Program-made: the position numbers and the translations under genes
In this document: piece after piece, positions 33,205-46,677 of the stretch
Numbering within the stretch: the stretch's first letter is position 1
Layout of the letters: every line of letters begins with the position of its first letter
NCBI GenBank assembly: GCA_973895155.1
Contig: OZ316897.1
Span: forward strand, 11,842,001 to 11,906,000
DNA: 64,000 nucleotides
DNA from: Marsupella aquatica
Taxonomy: Eukaryota > Marchantiophyta
Direction: 5' to 3'
Notes under the pieces: generated by a model
What the model was told of the DNA's origin: nothing
Database searches by the model: none
Seen by the model: the letters and a program-made list of their open reading frames with translations, nothing else

Positions 33205-36200
33205 ACTAGTTTATGGGAAAAAAAAACCAGGATGGAACCAGATGTTGTCCCTGCCCATTCCCATGGATGTATAAAGGGATCAATGTTTTTACATCAAAAA
33301 GAAAAAGGAACCGGTCATGCATTGCAGTTGATGACTTTGACTACCTTGGGGGCGAACAACATGGTGATCCTGAGTAATGGCATGACGTCATCACATCTTT
33401 CAGGTTCAAGCTAGGTTGTCGAGTGGTCAAGGTACCAAGAAAACCGGTTTGGTAAGGTTATTGAAACCGCTGCAAACGCTAAGGAGACCGTTTACAGGTG
33501 ACATTTCAATCAAAAGTGTAAATAGTGCTATTTGAGTCTGTTTATGTGTTCTGAGCAAGTCCATCCAAGCTTTGCCAGTCTATCTGGGTTCCATAGATAA
33601 ACTGGAGGTCCATCCCGACTTTAGTTTCTGTTTACAGCGAGGCACAATTTGTTTATAATATTTTATTAATATTAATATTGAGAGTATGCTTGTGAGTAGG
33701 TGAGGGCGAGGGCATTAGAGTCTGGGTATAGGTACCCCGTGCAGACAATACCCTGCATTAAAAGCTAATATTTTTCTTTCAAATTATTTATAGAGATGTC
33801 GCAAAACTATCTAGACTTCAATTATCTTACTGTCATCTAAAGTTTATCCAACTGGTGTTTTACATAAAACCTTCAGAATATTTTGGTAAAATATGCAAAA
33901 ATTTGGCCAAGTTCTCAAACGTCCCCCCCCCCCCCCCCAACAGTCTCCTACTTTTCAGAGACTATTTATTTATTAAGAAAATTTGATAGCCCCTAATGTA
34001 GCCTCCATGTGCATGATTAGTATTGTCAACAAAAAATTGATCATTATATGTATATCAAATTACCAAAGGGCAAAAACACCAAATTAGAATCAAGGTACCA
34101 AGGGCAAAGCAACCCAATAAAGGAAAAGAAACAGAAGAGGGAATAACCAAGAGCTCTAACAAGGCACATCACAACCTAGGAACAAGGACAGAAACCAAGA
34201 GCCCCCAAAGGCCAAAGGAGCAAAGAAGAGGTCACCTCAATGGAGTTCTTAATATAAGACATATAATTTCAACTTGGCAAGCGCTAGGTTTCCTTTGTCT
34301 TCCGCGGGCAATTAATTCGAAAATCTAAATTATGTAAAGAATATACTTAGCGTCCTCTTCTTAGGATGGAGGGGGCGAAAAAAAACCTATGGTAGTTCAG
34401 TCACTACGAAAAATTATGCCATAACCACGCCGTCGGTTATTCGGGTCCAAGCCAAACAGAAGGGACAAATCTTGACCATACCTCCAAATACAAGTGCCCC
34501 GTGGCGTCAATCGAGCGCCTCTCCGCTCTATCATTCTCTTTGACTACGTGCCAACAAAGATGAAGATACATGGACAGTCCGGTCGTCACCCAGATTCTGG
34601 CAATTAATGTATCGTTACTGTACTCTATTGTACTAAATACAAATGATTGATGTACTCTCCAAAGAAGTGGCCAAACAATATTATTATATTATTATTTCTT
34701 TTTGTTTCTAGGGTTTTTTTTCAAAGGCTAGTCACACATGCCTAAGCCCACCAAAGACATAATAATGATCTTAAAATTTAACTCCAAAAATATGTGGAAG
34801 TACAGAACAGTGGATGTGAGGTACGGAAACGCCATTTGGCAGGGCCACTGGTCTGGTCCGATCCTGTTTGCTTCGTATAGACCGCAGAGACGCTGACTGT
34901 CTGACTCCAGTCAACTGGTGGCCAGTTACTTGCTACCCACTCGTAGTGACTGAAGACTCAACACAGTTGGGTGGGATGTGCCACAGGAGGGACCAACGTG
35001 GTTGAGACGGTGTTTTCTATTTGGCATGACTGTGGGAAATCGGTTGAGGAGAAGATGTTCAGAATAAATGCTCTCTCTACCTTGATTATCTTAATTAGTG
35101 TTCAGGTTGGGTGCGAGAATATGTAAGAAATGAGAGAAAAATAAATGTTAGTCTAAATTGTAATGAATGGAATTTTTTTCAATGACTTGCAAATGGTGCA
35201 AATATTGCATAGTAAACTTGGAATACATGTCTTTGTAGCGGATGAAAATACCCAAATTTTCAGTCATGTGATGTATTTTCATGGGCATATAAAATCAAAA
35301 AACAATACCAATTGAAATTCAAATTTATGAGTCAGATAAAAATGAGATTGAAAACAAGGTTATGAATACAACCAAAATGGGCCATATAACATAAAAATTA
35401 AATGTCAATATTTAAGAAAAGAAACTTCAAGACAGTCCCAGGAGAGGGGGGAGGTGGTGGGGAAGGCAAAAGGAAATATTGAACTATTGAACGAGAGCTG
35501 TGTACACGCAAGAGAAATGGAGAGAAAGATGCACCAATTGTGAAGGAAATGGGGTCCAGCCATGCAAAAGGCTTTTCTAAGTTTTATTCAATATTATGCT
35601 GCACCTTAATTTGCCATAATTATTCACCACAACGACCTTATTTTATCAATACTGAACTCTATTTATCAAAATAGAAGATTTTTCGACATTTACACTAGTT
35701 CTTCAATCATTTGAATACATCTGTTTGGAGTGAATCAAATCATGAATAGATACGAGTAAGTTCAGGCTTGACGACAAAGTTTTTCTTGGGAGAGGTGGGG
35801 GGGGGGGGCACCTCGAGAAAGGTACCATCCTGGTTACAGTGCTTTGTGGGGTGTAATGCCCCCAAAACGGCTTTAGCCCAAGTTTGAGGGGACATTGTGG
35901 CCCACAGTGCCTGTAATTAGAAAATGAACTTACGGAGAATCCCTCAGGGAGGTTTTGTAAAGAAACTAAGAACGAAGGGTCTTAGTCTTAAGAACGAAGA
36001 AGAAGTCAAAATGCCAGGATTTTAGACAATTTTGGGTTGTATTTGGTAAAAGTTTTGTACTCATACACATTCCTATGTAAGTTTGATAGGGCATTGCATA
36101 ATTCACTCCTCAAAGCAAGGTGTGTATTATAGAGATGATATGCCATACAAAGCCAGAACTCACCAAAGTTTTTATGGTACGGTTAGATTATGTGCACAAT

Positions 36201-38480
36201 ACAAGGATAATTAGGCATTGAACCAGAAACAACATGATTAAAGGTAAGTGGATCATAGTAAAATTTGAATTAACTTTTTAGAAAATAGGAATTTTATTTC
36301 TTTAAAAGAAATTGCTTATGAGCTTTGGAACTATCTTTGGGAGAGGTAAACATGTTTTGAATTGTTTTCAAGTATGGTCAGTGAGGGCCTGGGCAGTCAA
36401 GCTCCTACTTAGACCCTGACCATTCAGAAGTTTTGCAGCAGTAACTTTTAATATACATTTTTAAGACCTCCTTCCAATGAGTGAGGACTAAGGAATTTCC
36501 AGCTTCCACTTGATCAAAGGTTTGAATGTCTGCTTGACGTCCTTTTGTTTTTTGAGACTTTGGTTTCAATTTTGGTCAAGTTGAACTGCTTCTCTTATCT
36601 TCTCTTCCAAATTCAATGATTACCTTCGATATTTTTTTCTGTGGCTGTACTATGTTTGAGATTCTGCATCAGGTTAAATTGGACAGCTATGCAAAGATTT
36701 ATTTATTTGACACAATTCAACCTTTTGTCTGCCCAATTAATCCAAGGTGAAGTTGCATTTGTGCTCAACCAGGGGGGCTGTGCACCTGGCCCTCTTTGCC
36801 TGTCACCTACCATCTTCCTGCTGATGGAAGGAAGGAAGAACATAAATATCGTTCCTAGCATCTATATATGGCCCTTGCAGGGTTGGGTATTGGCTGTAGT
36901 CCATGGCATCCTGACCAATATTACTTGATACACTGTTTGAAACATAACATGGGGAGTGCCATTTGTTTTAATTACAGTATGAAAACAAATCATATATTTG
37001 GATGCCAAATTTGGCCCTGTCTATGAAGGTTCTTCTGGAAACCTTGAAGTGCAACTAGGTTTGGCTTTCTTTGCTAGATGAGAACCATGATAGAAATTTT
37101 GGATAGGAGATGTAATTTGAAAGTTTTGCTGAGATAGAATTCATAAGATAGCTTTCATGAGGGCGATATCTATATCTAACCGCTACAATATACAATCTGA
37201 CTCACCTTTTCCCCTCATTGTTTGCTTTCAAAATGTACTTTGGAGAGAATTCATTCTGACCCCTTGAAAATATTAAAGAGTAAATCCTTGGCCTTCACCC
37301 ACACTTGGACTCATGCAGTGACATCCATACAAAGATTTTGATTGCAAGGTCATTTGAAGTTGAGTGTTGAGATGATATGTGGCTATCATGGGTACGTGTG
37401 TCTGAAAAAAAATCTAAGTAGGCCCCACATTACATATTTGGACATATGCTCGCCCGATTCCCAAAATGGAAAGTGATAGATATAGAACCACACACATTAG
37501 ATTCTTTCCCTAGTATGAAGTGTTTATTCCAGGTTATATTAACCCAAAATCCTAAATTCGTTTTTGCAACATCATTGACAATTGACACAGTGGACGTAGG
37601 AATAAAATGGTCAAAAACAATGAAATGGCCACAATGATAAATTGTTCGCAACAATGAAATGACTCGAATGACAGTTGGGCAACACGCAGGCAATGGGTTC
37701 TTCAACACAGATTGAAGACATTGATGAAGAGTAAAAACTAAGTATAACTTTGGTGCGCAAGACAATTTGAAATCCCATCAAAGCTCAAAATTTTGGATGG
37801 AGATACATTGCAAGCTTACTATTTCACAATATCATTCTAGCCAGTGCATTCTCAGTTGCCGGAAAGCACGTCACAGAACAAGGCAGCCAACCAGGAAGCA
37901 ATTATCTGGGCTAAGTCAAATAAGAAAAACATTAATCCAATGACAAAATTTAGGGGATGTGGGTTGAACCCTCATAAAACTTTGAAATTGATGCTACCAT
38001 GGATCACAACGCTGGTCTTTTAAAACCCCCATGGACCACATTTCCCAAAATTTGAGTTTAATTGTGACAACTTGATGTTAATTTCAAATATTTTTTCAGT
38101 TTTGAGGTGTGCTAGAGGAGTAGGCAAGCTACGCCTCCATCACAGTGGCAAATTTTTTGGTCATTTTGGCTGAGTTATTTGTCATGGAATGTGGAGTGGT
38201 GTATTCTAAAAGATTAATTTTCATTGTGTTATTATGAAATATTTGGGCTTGTGGTTTCTAAGATCTACTTCTTCCCTAGTTACCTTGCAAGTGCAAAAAC
38301 TAAAAACATTATAAATAGTTATAGTGGCCCAAAACTCGGTCACAAAAACACGATCCATGGGAGTGACGTGTCCAACATGGTGGTCCATCCTGACACTTAC
38401 AAAACTGTACTATGGATTTCTGCATAATAATATAATAATCTAACTTATTTTGATATAAAACATAAAATTTATATTGAGTT
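33205..38480. other. AT-rich intergenic DNA
   Basis: I see no gene. Contents are a C16 run (33923-33938), a dispersed A-rich repeat copy at about 34065-34230 (GGGCAAAGCAACCCAATAAA), a G12 run (35797-35808), and otherwise short open frames of random composition. Confidence 0.5.
34065..34230. repeat. Dispersed A-rich repeat, copy d
   Basis: It shares CAAGGGCAAAGCAACCCAAT, AAGGAAAAGAAACAGAAGAG and GGAACAAGGACA with the copies at 15.0 and 15.8 kb, in the same orientation. Confidence 0.55.
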
Positions 38481-38481
38481 G

Positions 38482-38504
38482 TATATATATATATATATAT
38501 ATAT
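38482..38504. repeat. (TA)n microsatellite
   Basis: About 11 TA units about 90 bp before the possible TATA box of the ERF locus. Confidence 0.95.
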
Positions 38505-38570
38505 AAAGGTGTATATATTTATCTTTAAATAAAAAACTAAAAACTAAACAAATCATTTATGATGTCGCAC

Positions 38571-39869
38571 TATAAATTGAGAATGAGCTGAACATCTCGG
38601 GAAGATCGCCGGCGGTAACTTTTGTGTGGGTGAGCGAGGACCCGCTTACCGGAGATAGAGCCCGCGGAATGAATGAATGTTTCCCGGGAGCTAGCTCACC
38701 GACTGAGCCAGTGACGCAGTAGACAGTTGCGTTCGACGTGGTAGACCAGCGTCTCAACTGTGGTTAGCAGTGAGCTCGAGCATATATCATCTCCGCTCGC
38801 CAGTCATAGTGCAAGGTGACAGGCTTCTGTCTCGACACACCTTCCAATCGGACCCTATTCTTTGAATCAGGCCGACCTCCAAGTTCTCGCTCTCTCCATC
38901 GCTCCGCTTCCCGTCCCTCTCTCGCTCTTTCCCATCTCATCAGTGCTCGTTGTCTTCCTGCACGTACGTAGCTAGCCCATCTCTCCATCTTTCTTAGAAT
39001 CCAATTTTCTTTGCTTCTCTCCATTTCTTCACTCACTTCCTCTCGGGACCGGACCATCGCTGTAAATCCATCACTACTGGCTGCGTCTCTCCTCGACAGT
39101 GCTCCCTTTCGCTGCAGCGTCTTAAATCCATCATTCACCCGTTGCTTCGATCTCTCCTCTCCCGTTCTCTTCGTTGTTTTAAAACCATCGTCAGCGCGTT
39201 GCTTGTCTCTCTAAGCTGAGGAAATTAGGATCTATCATTCTGTCAAGAGCAGCGTACGTGCCACACCATTGTGCGGAAGGTTCAAGGGGTCAATCGAAAG
39301 ACGGCCAGTCCCAAAAGTTTCGCAGAGTTTGGTCTAAGGTTTAAGAATCTGTATGTTTGGGCCAGCGCGATCGATCTAGAGCTCTGGCTAGACCTGAGTT
39401 TTCGATCGCCAGCCTTGGGGTTACAGTGGTACATGTATGTCGTGGTCGAGTTAGCAAGGCTTGTATTGAAGTGTTTAATTTCAGACTTGGGGTTGGATAC
39501 AATTCTTGGGTATCCAAAGTTCGCAGGATTGAGCCAGGTTGAAGGGTGATCGAGTTGCTTGCGGATTGAAGTCGACTGGGTAATGAAGCTCGCGGAATAG
39601 CTGTGAAGCAGTCCCCAACTTGGAGGAGACATTTCCAAGTCTGTAGCTCACGGCTGTCATAAAAACGCTGGATTCTGGAGGAGCCGTTTAAGCTTAAGGA
39701 TTGGAGGCAGGGAAAAGATTGCATTCATTACTTAACTCTGCGAGTTTCAGTCACTTCAAGATAGCCCTAGGTGCACAAAGCTTTCGATACTAGGAGTTAA
39801 TCTGAAAAACTAGAAGAGCCTTTACACCAAATAGGTTGGCGAGTGGTGAGCTAGAGCACTGCAAGATTC
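38571..39869 (+). promoter_or_regulatory. Probable promoter and long 5' leader of the ERF gene
   Basis: A TATAAATT lies at 38571. About 38880-39200 is strongly pyrimidine-rich (CTCTCTCC, CCCTCTCTCGCTC), like plant Y-patch or leader sequence. The stretch before the ERF start codon has many upstream ATGs and short frames, one of 92 codons at 39271-39549. Either the leader is over a kilobase and rich in upstream ORFs, or it is spliced. I could not settle on a splice pair. Confidence 0.35.
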
Positions 39870-41864
39870 ATGGCAGGTAGTACTGGAGTGCAGACCTTCA
39901 GTCACAATACCCGCCTTTCAGCTTCTGCTATGAAAAGGGTGAGTGCTCCTACAACGCGTTCAAATTCAGGTGACAGTTCTTCATCCTTAATGGGAAGCAG
40001 CCCCAGATCATCAGAAGAGTCTTCATCTGGAGGTCGACCAAAGCGTGAATCAAGCTGTCCAGACGGCCTTCAAGATGGGAAACGGCCCGAGAGCTTTGGC
40101 AAAGGTGGTCCTGTACTCAAGGGCAGGAGACGATTCGTGGGAGTAAGGCAAAGGCCCTCTGGCAGATGGGTATCAGAGATCAAAGACACTACACAGAAGA
40201 TCAGGCTGTGGCTCGGAACATTCGACACAGCGGAGGATGCTGCTAGGGCATACGATGAAGCTGCTTGGCTTCTACGAGGTGCCAACACTCGCACTAATTT
40301 TGTTGTCGCCCCTTCCAAAGCTGACAATTCTGCTTTGCCTTCCAAAGCCGCGAGACTTCTCCTCCTGCGGAAAAATGCCATGATTGCTGCTGCCTCTGCT
40401 GCTGTCAAGCCAGGCTCAGAGAGTCCTACCTCGAAGCAAACGGAACAGCAGAAGCTACAGAGCCTGAGCGAGAACTTGATGGCCAGAGCGTCGGGGATTG
40501 CCGAGCCTCAGGAGCCCACACCAATGTCAAGACATTTCATGCCACAGGCCAGTACTCCTATGCCTGGCCATAAATCTTCCCAAAGTCAGCGGCCGGAAGC
40601 TGATAGCGCTAGCAAGGGTGCAGGCTCTCCAGTGATGAGCAGCTCCACTACTCCACCATGTTCTGTTAGTTCAAACTCACCTTACAGCCGCGGAGACATG
40701 CGGTTTGAGTCGAGCTCTTCGGGTACCCATTTTGAACCTGGAAGAAATTTCCGAAGCACTATGGATCTGAGGAGTTTGAAGGTTGAGAGAAGTCCTGCGC
40801 CAGTGACTCTTGATACCAGGATGGTAATGGAGGAGAGGTGCGAAGTCGATAAAATTCCAACTATCGGAGCCGCAAATGTTCCAGAATTGTCGAGTGCCAG
40901 TAATAACTCATGTCGCAGGTTTACCATGGCCGAAGAACTGTGCAGTAGAGAGGTTGGCTTGCACCAGTCACGAGAGAAGCCCTACGACAACTGTGACGAG
41001 CATAGCGTCCGCGAGAGCGTCCGTGAGGATTCAAGGAACGACAGCGCTGCAGGGTTTCAAATCCAGGGTACTACAACAGTGCTCCGAGATGACCACAATA
41101 GTTCGAAGCCATTGGCTCAGCAGGACAGCTTCGATACAGATATGAGCAGCGGACTCTCGGGGTTGGACGACGTTGATTTAGGCTGTGTAGACTCGGACTT
41201 CGATTTCTCAGATGAGATTTCCATGGCTTGCGCGAACAGCGACATGTGCGGGACTGTAGCCAATCTCAGCAATTTCCTGAACGGGAATACTCCCGCGTTC
41301 CAAAATACTTGTGATGATGGTACTGCGGACAGCGCTGATGCAGCTGCAGCATCCCGGGTGGCCACCGAAGATCCTGAATTGTCCACCGAGCGCATGAGAC
41401 AGATGATGTTTGGTAGGCAGCACTCGGGCGGGCTCTACGCCATGAACGGAGTGCAGGAGTGTTTGATGCTTTACAACAGTACTCCAGCACCCTACTGCAT
41501 GTCTTCTCCCTCCCTCGCCTTACCTCCATCATTTGGGAGGTCCCATTTACCGTTCAAGAACAGCAACGCATCTCAGGGTTGGGTCCATAACACAGTCAAT
41601 TCAAAGGGAGCAGGTGGACAATTCCTGGGCATGGGAGGAAATCTAGTGTCAACCGGAATCATGGATTCCAGCATTTACTCAGACTCTGGCAGTGCATTTT
41701 CTTCTTGCCAGCAATCTGATTATAGAGCGACGAACAATGTCGTCGTTGGTGAGCATAGTCACGGCATTAGCGAGACACAGCAGTTGTCGACGATGGGTGC
41801 AGAGGGTCCTAGCCCAGAAGCTCTGTGGAACACATGGGACTTTACACCTCTATGCCCGGTATAA
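39870..41864 (+). CDS. AP2/ERF transcription factor, single AP2 domain
   Basis: An intact intronless frame of 664 codons. One AP2/ERF DNA-binding domain spans about residues 88-144: [20 protein letters not shown], then the [19 protein letters not shown] helix and [10 protein letters not shown]. One domain places it in the ERF family. The [25 protein letters not shown] signature recalls the RAP2.11/ERN-like clade more than DREB (CRT/DRE-binding) proteins. The N-terminus is Ser/Pro/Arg-rich and low-complexity. Residues beyond ~150 are mostly disordered, with an acidic stretch ([20 protein letters not shown]) near the middle that could activate transcription. It is long for an ERF. It should act in the nucleus on GCC-box-like elements. 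The start at 39870 precedes the whole conserved region. No neighbouring gene is within 13 kb on either side. Confidence 0.93.
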   Translation: MAGSTGVQTFSHNTRLSASAMKRVSAPTTRSNSGDSSSSLMGSSPRSSEESSSGGRPKRESSCPDGLQDGKRPESFGKGGPVLKGRRRFVGVRQRPSGRWVSEIKDTTQKIRLWLGTFDTAEDAARAYDEAAWLLRGANTRTNFVVAPSKADNSALPSKAARLLLLRKNAMIAAASAAVKPGSESPTSKQTEQQKLQSLSENLMARASGIAEPQEPTPMSRHFMPQASTPMPGHKSSQSQRPEADSASKGAGSPVMSSSTTPPCSVSSNSPYSRGDMRFESSSSGTHFEPGRNFRSTMDLRSLKVERSPAPVTLDTRMVMEERCEVDKIPTIGAANVPELSSASNNSCRRFTMAEELCSREVGLHQSREKPYDNCDEHSVRESVREDSRNDSAAGFQIQGTTTVLRDDHNSSKPLAQQDSFDTDMSSGLSGLDDVDLGCVDSDFDFSDEISMACANSDMCGTVANLSNFLNGNTPAFQNTCDDGTADSADAAAASRVATEDPELSTERMRQMMFGRQHSGGLYAMNGVQECLMLYNSTPAPYCMSSPSLALPPSFGRSHLPFKNSNASQGWVHNTVNSKGAGGQFLGMGGNLVSTGIMDSSIYSDSGSAFSSCQQSDYRATNNVVVGEHSHGISETQQLSTMGAEGPSPEALWNTWDFTPLCPV

Positions 41865-44800
41865 CTCCCCTAAGTCTACTTCCTACAATAGATATATACA
41901 AATATGAAACTGGCCATTATTGGTTAAAGTTCTCGAGCTCGATGCTTCGATGTCCTTTGCTTTGTCTCAATATAGATACTGGCGGAACACTAGAACAGCA
42001 TCGTCTCGAGCGCAAGAGGGTATCTATCTATATATGTATGCGTGTTGGGCAGTTCCCGAAGCATATATATAAATAATATGTGTATACATGTAAATACAGA
42101 CGAAACGACACACAACTCCGGATCCAATGCGAGGTCGATCCATTGCCAAGGGCTTTGATAGCTTTCAATCTGAGTCTCTTGCTGGGGTCCTTCAGGAGTC
42201 GAGAGGGGCTGTTTTCTAGACAACGATCGACCTATGATCACGAGTTAGTGTGTTGTCTAGCTGAGCTGCAGCAGAGTTCAGATTGGCAAGAAAGTGCATC
42301 AGTTAGAGTTACTTTGGAGAGAGCTCTTTCTGATATATTGAGGCACACTTTCTGCGGATAGTTTTGTGCACCCAACGAAATCTCGCGGCACCTGTTTTGT
42401 TAGTACTCGACATTTTAGCTAGAATGCTAAGCTTCTTAGGAGGACTTCGAATGTCTACGTAGTGAGCAAGCTTGGCAAAAGTGGTACACTCAATTTAGTA
42501 AATTTTGGCTTTCAGATCCGATTCTTAAAGGTCGATCTGAATTTAGGTCTGCAAGGTGAAGCTAAATTTTAAGAGCCCTCATTCTTAAAGTTCAAAGAAT
42601 TACCGAGATTCTCAGGTAGAAAGTTGTAGCTCCGATATTGACTTCATATCAGATATATTAGAGCTAGCTAGAGAAAATTTAGTACTCCGGAAACCTATAT
42701 AACGAGCCACTTGAAAGAGTGGGATTTGGACAGACCAGTTGGCAAGTTGGATCATTGTGAAAATCATGTCCAATTATGGGAACGCAGGGAACACATATGG
42801 AAACCTTGGAGTCACATCTGGTGCACAAGCCTAATTTCTTTGGAAAACAGATATGTACGTGTTCTCAAAGTTCTTGAAAATCGAAATCATGATATGAGTT
42901 CCAGATCTTCAGCATCTTCAGCAGGGAATCCTTTCGTGGATATTGTCATAAACAGCAAATACAGAAATCAAACAGAGCTGTAGTGAATTTGACACAAATC
43001 TCCTGGAGACGTCACATTACTTGACTCGGAGCAAGTATATACGTATGACATCGAGAAAACTTACTGAATGCATCACCTGAGCTGCAAGGACTCGACCATG
43101 TATGGTACACGCCAGTACTACAACATCATCGAACCGCCCAGAGATGCGCGCAGTGTCTGGGAAAGCATTTCAGTATCTATTACAACATCCATAGTGATCG
43201 GGTTGAGAAGTTGAAAGTGAGTTGAGAAGTTGAAAGCCGCATGTTTTTATGTACCCAGTTTGTAACAGTCAGTCATGGATGTACACTAGACCTAGCTCAG
43301 CCGTGTCACAACCTCAACTGCTTAAGTTAGGACTGAGGGAAGAGAGTGCTCTCAGAACCATTGATAGTCACCTACAAACCTATGCAATACGTGAGCTTTT
43401 CAGTTTTGAATTCAATAAATGTGACGGGTCTTGGTTAGGTTGAGTTCGTGGACAGTGCTTACACAGGAAGAGTTGTGACTTCATAACCGACTAGGTTGAG
43501 AGCACACATCGAGATCTGAAGACCTCAAGCTCAGAGCTTCACGTGGAACGGCAAATGTACTTATGGAATGGAAAATGAACACTCGGATATTTTTTGACCT
43601 CGAAAATTGTCCAGACTCGATGGACATCTTGCACTTGCCCCGCTCTATCATAGCAAGGCCAAAAAGCCAGCTTTATAATAGGGGAAAATACGCCGACAGA
43701 TGGCTCTCTTGGATCTGTGCGATCCCAGTTATTTAACCTTCGGTGGGCGAGCGCTTGGCGATGGTCTCGACGTACAGTCCCAAAGCTTGGTTGAGATCTC
43801 GCACGTGCCCTGCTCTGTCACAACAAGGCCTAAAAGCCAGCAAATATGGAAAAACACTGCCTGCTTGGATGTCTGTGTGGGGATTCTGAGGTAAGCCTAG
43901 ATGGACTTTGACGCTCCCAAGGCTTAAATTGGCAAATCACCTCTTTTGGGCCAGGTGTGTCTTCTTTGCTCTACCTGGCGCGAGAATCTCCCGAGTTCCA
44001 CATGTTTCTACTGTATACGCTAAACTGCACCAGCCAGGTGGTCCTTAACAATTAAAGAAACCCTTGGTCCCAAATGCAAACAAGCAAAGATCGTTGTCGT
44101 ACAGGTGGGCTTCATTATTGGATACGGTAGTCTTATTTCCCATCCTCATTTAAAATCCAACATTTTATAAAATCAAGACTTCGGCCGGCAAAATGTCCGC
44201 TCTACATCGACTACATATGTTCTCCGTGCTGCTGAAATTAAAGCTGCTACTCTCCATTGAACGCGGAAGTACTTTCGTATTTGCAGCGTTTTCTAAAACC
44301 AAAAGTGAAAACATGGCAGTTACTCTGACGAACATATAGATATGTATAGATTCGTAGATCTCTTGAGAGCTGAAGTCCAGCCTTTAGAGTAAAATTCGTT
44401 AACATCCGATCCAAATGTGGAAACGTGAGATTTCTAGAAATGACGATGAAAACCTGTCATGATGAAACCCTTCGTTCTTACAACATCAGTTACACTCAGC
44501 AGAAGAGCTAACTGTGGCTAATGCTGCACTGCTAGGCCAACTGTTAGTATGGGATCCCAACAGTTCATATGGAAGGATTCCCTAGCTTCACCGTTCGACT
44601 GAAGCCCTCCAAAGGTCGTCTGCCGCAAAACAAAATATTTAGTGAGAACGGTCTGGAAACTCCTCAGAATGTAACAGCTGGTTTCCGACCGAGGCTCAGA
44701 TTTCTCGAGAAGGTTGTGGAAGCACCTAGCTAAGATCGAATGTAGCAAGGTATTTTTCTAATCGAGCATCTACCTTCGCGAGTACGTATCAAGTCCAGAC

Positions 44801-45137
44801 CGCAGGTTAATGAGCCACCATGCATGTATAAGACAAGCTATTTGAACAGTCTTGCGAGCTTGTGTCTATTTTGCATTGGCAGATGTATATCGGGATCTAT
44901 ATTCCCGTCTGACTATATATATTATGCTTGACTTCAACGACTTACAGTTTGCACATACAACTAGGCAGACTAAGTCAAACTCACAAAAGAAAGCCGGGGG
45001 TCGAGGCCAAGAACAATTATACTGTTTTTTGTCCATGACACTTACGACCTGCTTCAAATTCATCAACGTTCGTGAGCCTCCAAAGTTCATCCTTATCCAG
45101 CTTACTGCAATATGTGGCGAATTGTGACCCCTTGTGA
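41865..45137. other. Intergenic, including ERF 3' UTR
   Basis: The likely 3' UTR is followed by gene-free sequence. An old tandem duplication with a 170-bp period lies at about 43620-43860 (GCAC[TG]TGCCC[CT]GCTCT..AGCCAGC repeated). Confidence 0.5.
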
Positions 45138-46677
45138 CTATCCTTGCGAGCAAAAGGCTTAATGGGGCCCCTCTAGATATCACTGACGAGCCACTCACGT
45201 TTGAAATAGACTTCCTAGGGCCCCTTGTCCCCTGCAGCCCTTACTCATGACCTATGTGATTATTTTTTTTCATTATTTTCCCTTTTTCTTCTTAAATTCT
45301 AATAGCACACAGCTATGTAACTTGTGTGATTATTTTTCCCCTTTTTTAAATTCTAACAGCTAAGTACGTTATGCAAACAGCTGTCCTCCTTGGAAGTATT
45401 TTTCATGTATTTCTGTCTGAAAATACTAACATATGGTACATACATACTTAGTACTTAGACCGTGGAGTCGTCTATTCATTTTATTCTTATATATTTTGAA
45501 GTACTTCTGCACAGAAAGTAGGTAGTATTACTCTGGTCTAGATACTTATTACTTATTTGTCAGCCACTCGATCACATACCCTATTCTCAACTATGTTTCA
45601 CCTTTCACAGGTGATTTTCATTCACTAGGATTAGATTGATTAATTCCAGGTATGTGGGTACGTGTCTCTTTGATAGTACCCTGCACACTAAAGTTATGGT
45701 CAATTGTGATGTTTTTGTGTAACTGAAATAAGCAGGATTTGGGAGTCACGCCGCATGCTGAACTTATCAATGTCTTTACAGTTTTTACAGATTGGACTGG
45801 TGGTCACAAATAGTGACACGTGAAGTGAATTTTTTTAGTGTCGCTTTGAATAAACATAGAGAAGTGGGTTGCAATTATATGACTTTGATACCTAGTTTTG
45901 TGGTTGTTGCACCAATATTAAGCTCAAATTGTTAAGGTCATTTAACTGCTCTTACATCTGTTACTATGTGCATGCTCAGATATGCTCATTTTTATGAATT
46001 CAATTAATGCCTTCTGTACTAAGCTTAAGAATAGAAATTGATAGTTTAAGTGGAATTGTCTAAATTGCCTGAATTACTCTACCTAATGTCCTCACCTCTA
46101 ATTCAAAAATATCTTCCAAAAAATAACACCAAAGAAATGCTCAACTCTGACTGATGTGATTATTAATTTTCAAACCCGTTTCCGAAAAACCTTTGGCAAA
46201 ATATTAAAATCAAAGAAATGTTTAAGTCCCATGTAATTTATTTACAAAATCAGCTTTAAAAAAATTAGCACCCATCCATGAGTACCTAAAACCATTGGTT
46301 CACCTTACAAAAGTTCAGGCGAGACAAGACTTGGAGAAGTATTTTCAAGCATCAGTACTTCAAAAAGTTGACAGGGATTGAATAACTAAAGAGAGTAAGT
46401 ATTACTTACCTTAAATACTATGTACCTTGCATAAGTATTTCAAAACAAAAATAAAATGAACATGAGAGTATGATTGTGTTTTATATAGTATTTTCAGAAA
46501 AATTATAATAAAACTTACTTCTAGAGAATACCTCTGGTGGATTGATGTACAAAACTGTACATAAGATGTTAAAATTTTAAAAAAGGGAAAAATAATCACA
46601 CAGGTCATGACAAGGGGCCCTAGGAAGTCTATTTCAAAACTGGAGGGGCTCATCTGGTATTTTGCTGCTATCCTTGC
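45138..46677. mobile_element. Non-autonomous terminal-inverted-repeat element, 1.52 kb, with 10-bp target duplication
   Basis: CTATCCTTGC occurs at 45138-45147 and 46668-46677. Between them the ends are inverted repeats. Both begin with AGCAAAA and then GGCCCCTC/GAGCCCCTC, and about 30-80 bp in they share TTTGAAATAGACTTCCTAGG and GGGCCCCTTGTC, then CATGACCTRTGTGATTATTT. The left arm has about 25 extra bases. The interior has further partially inverted motifs (GAAAATACT, GAAGTACT) and no coding frame. A 9-10-bp duplication with long inverted repeats fits a MULE-derived miniature element; other superfamilies are not excluded. Confidence 0.82.
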
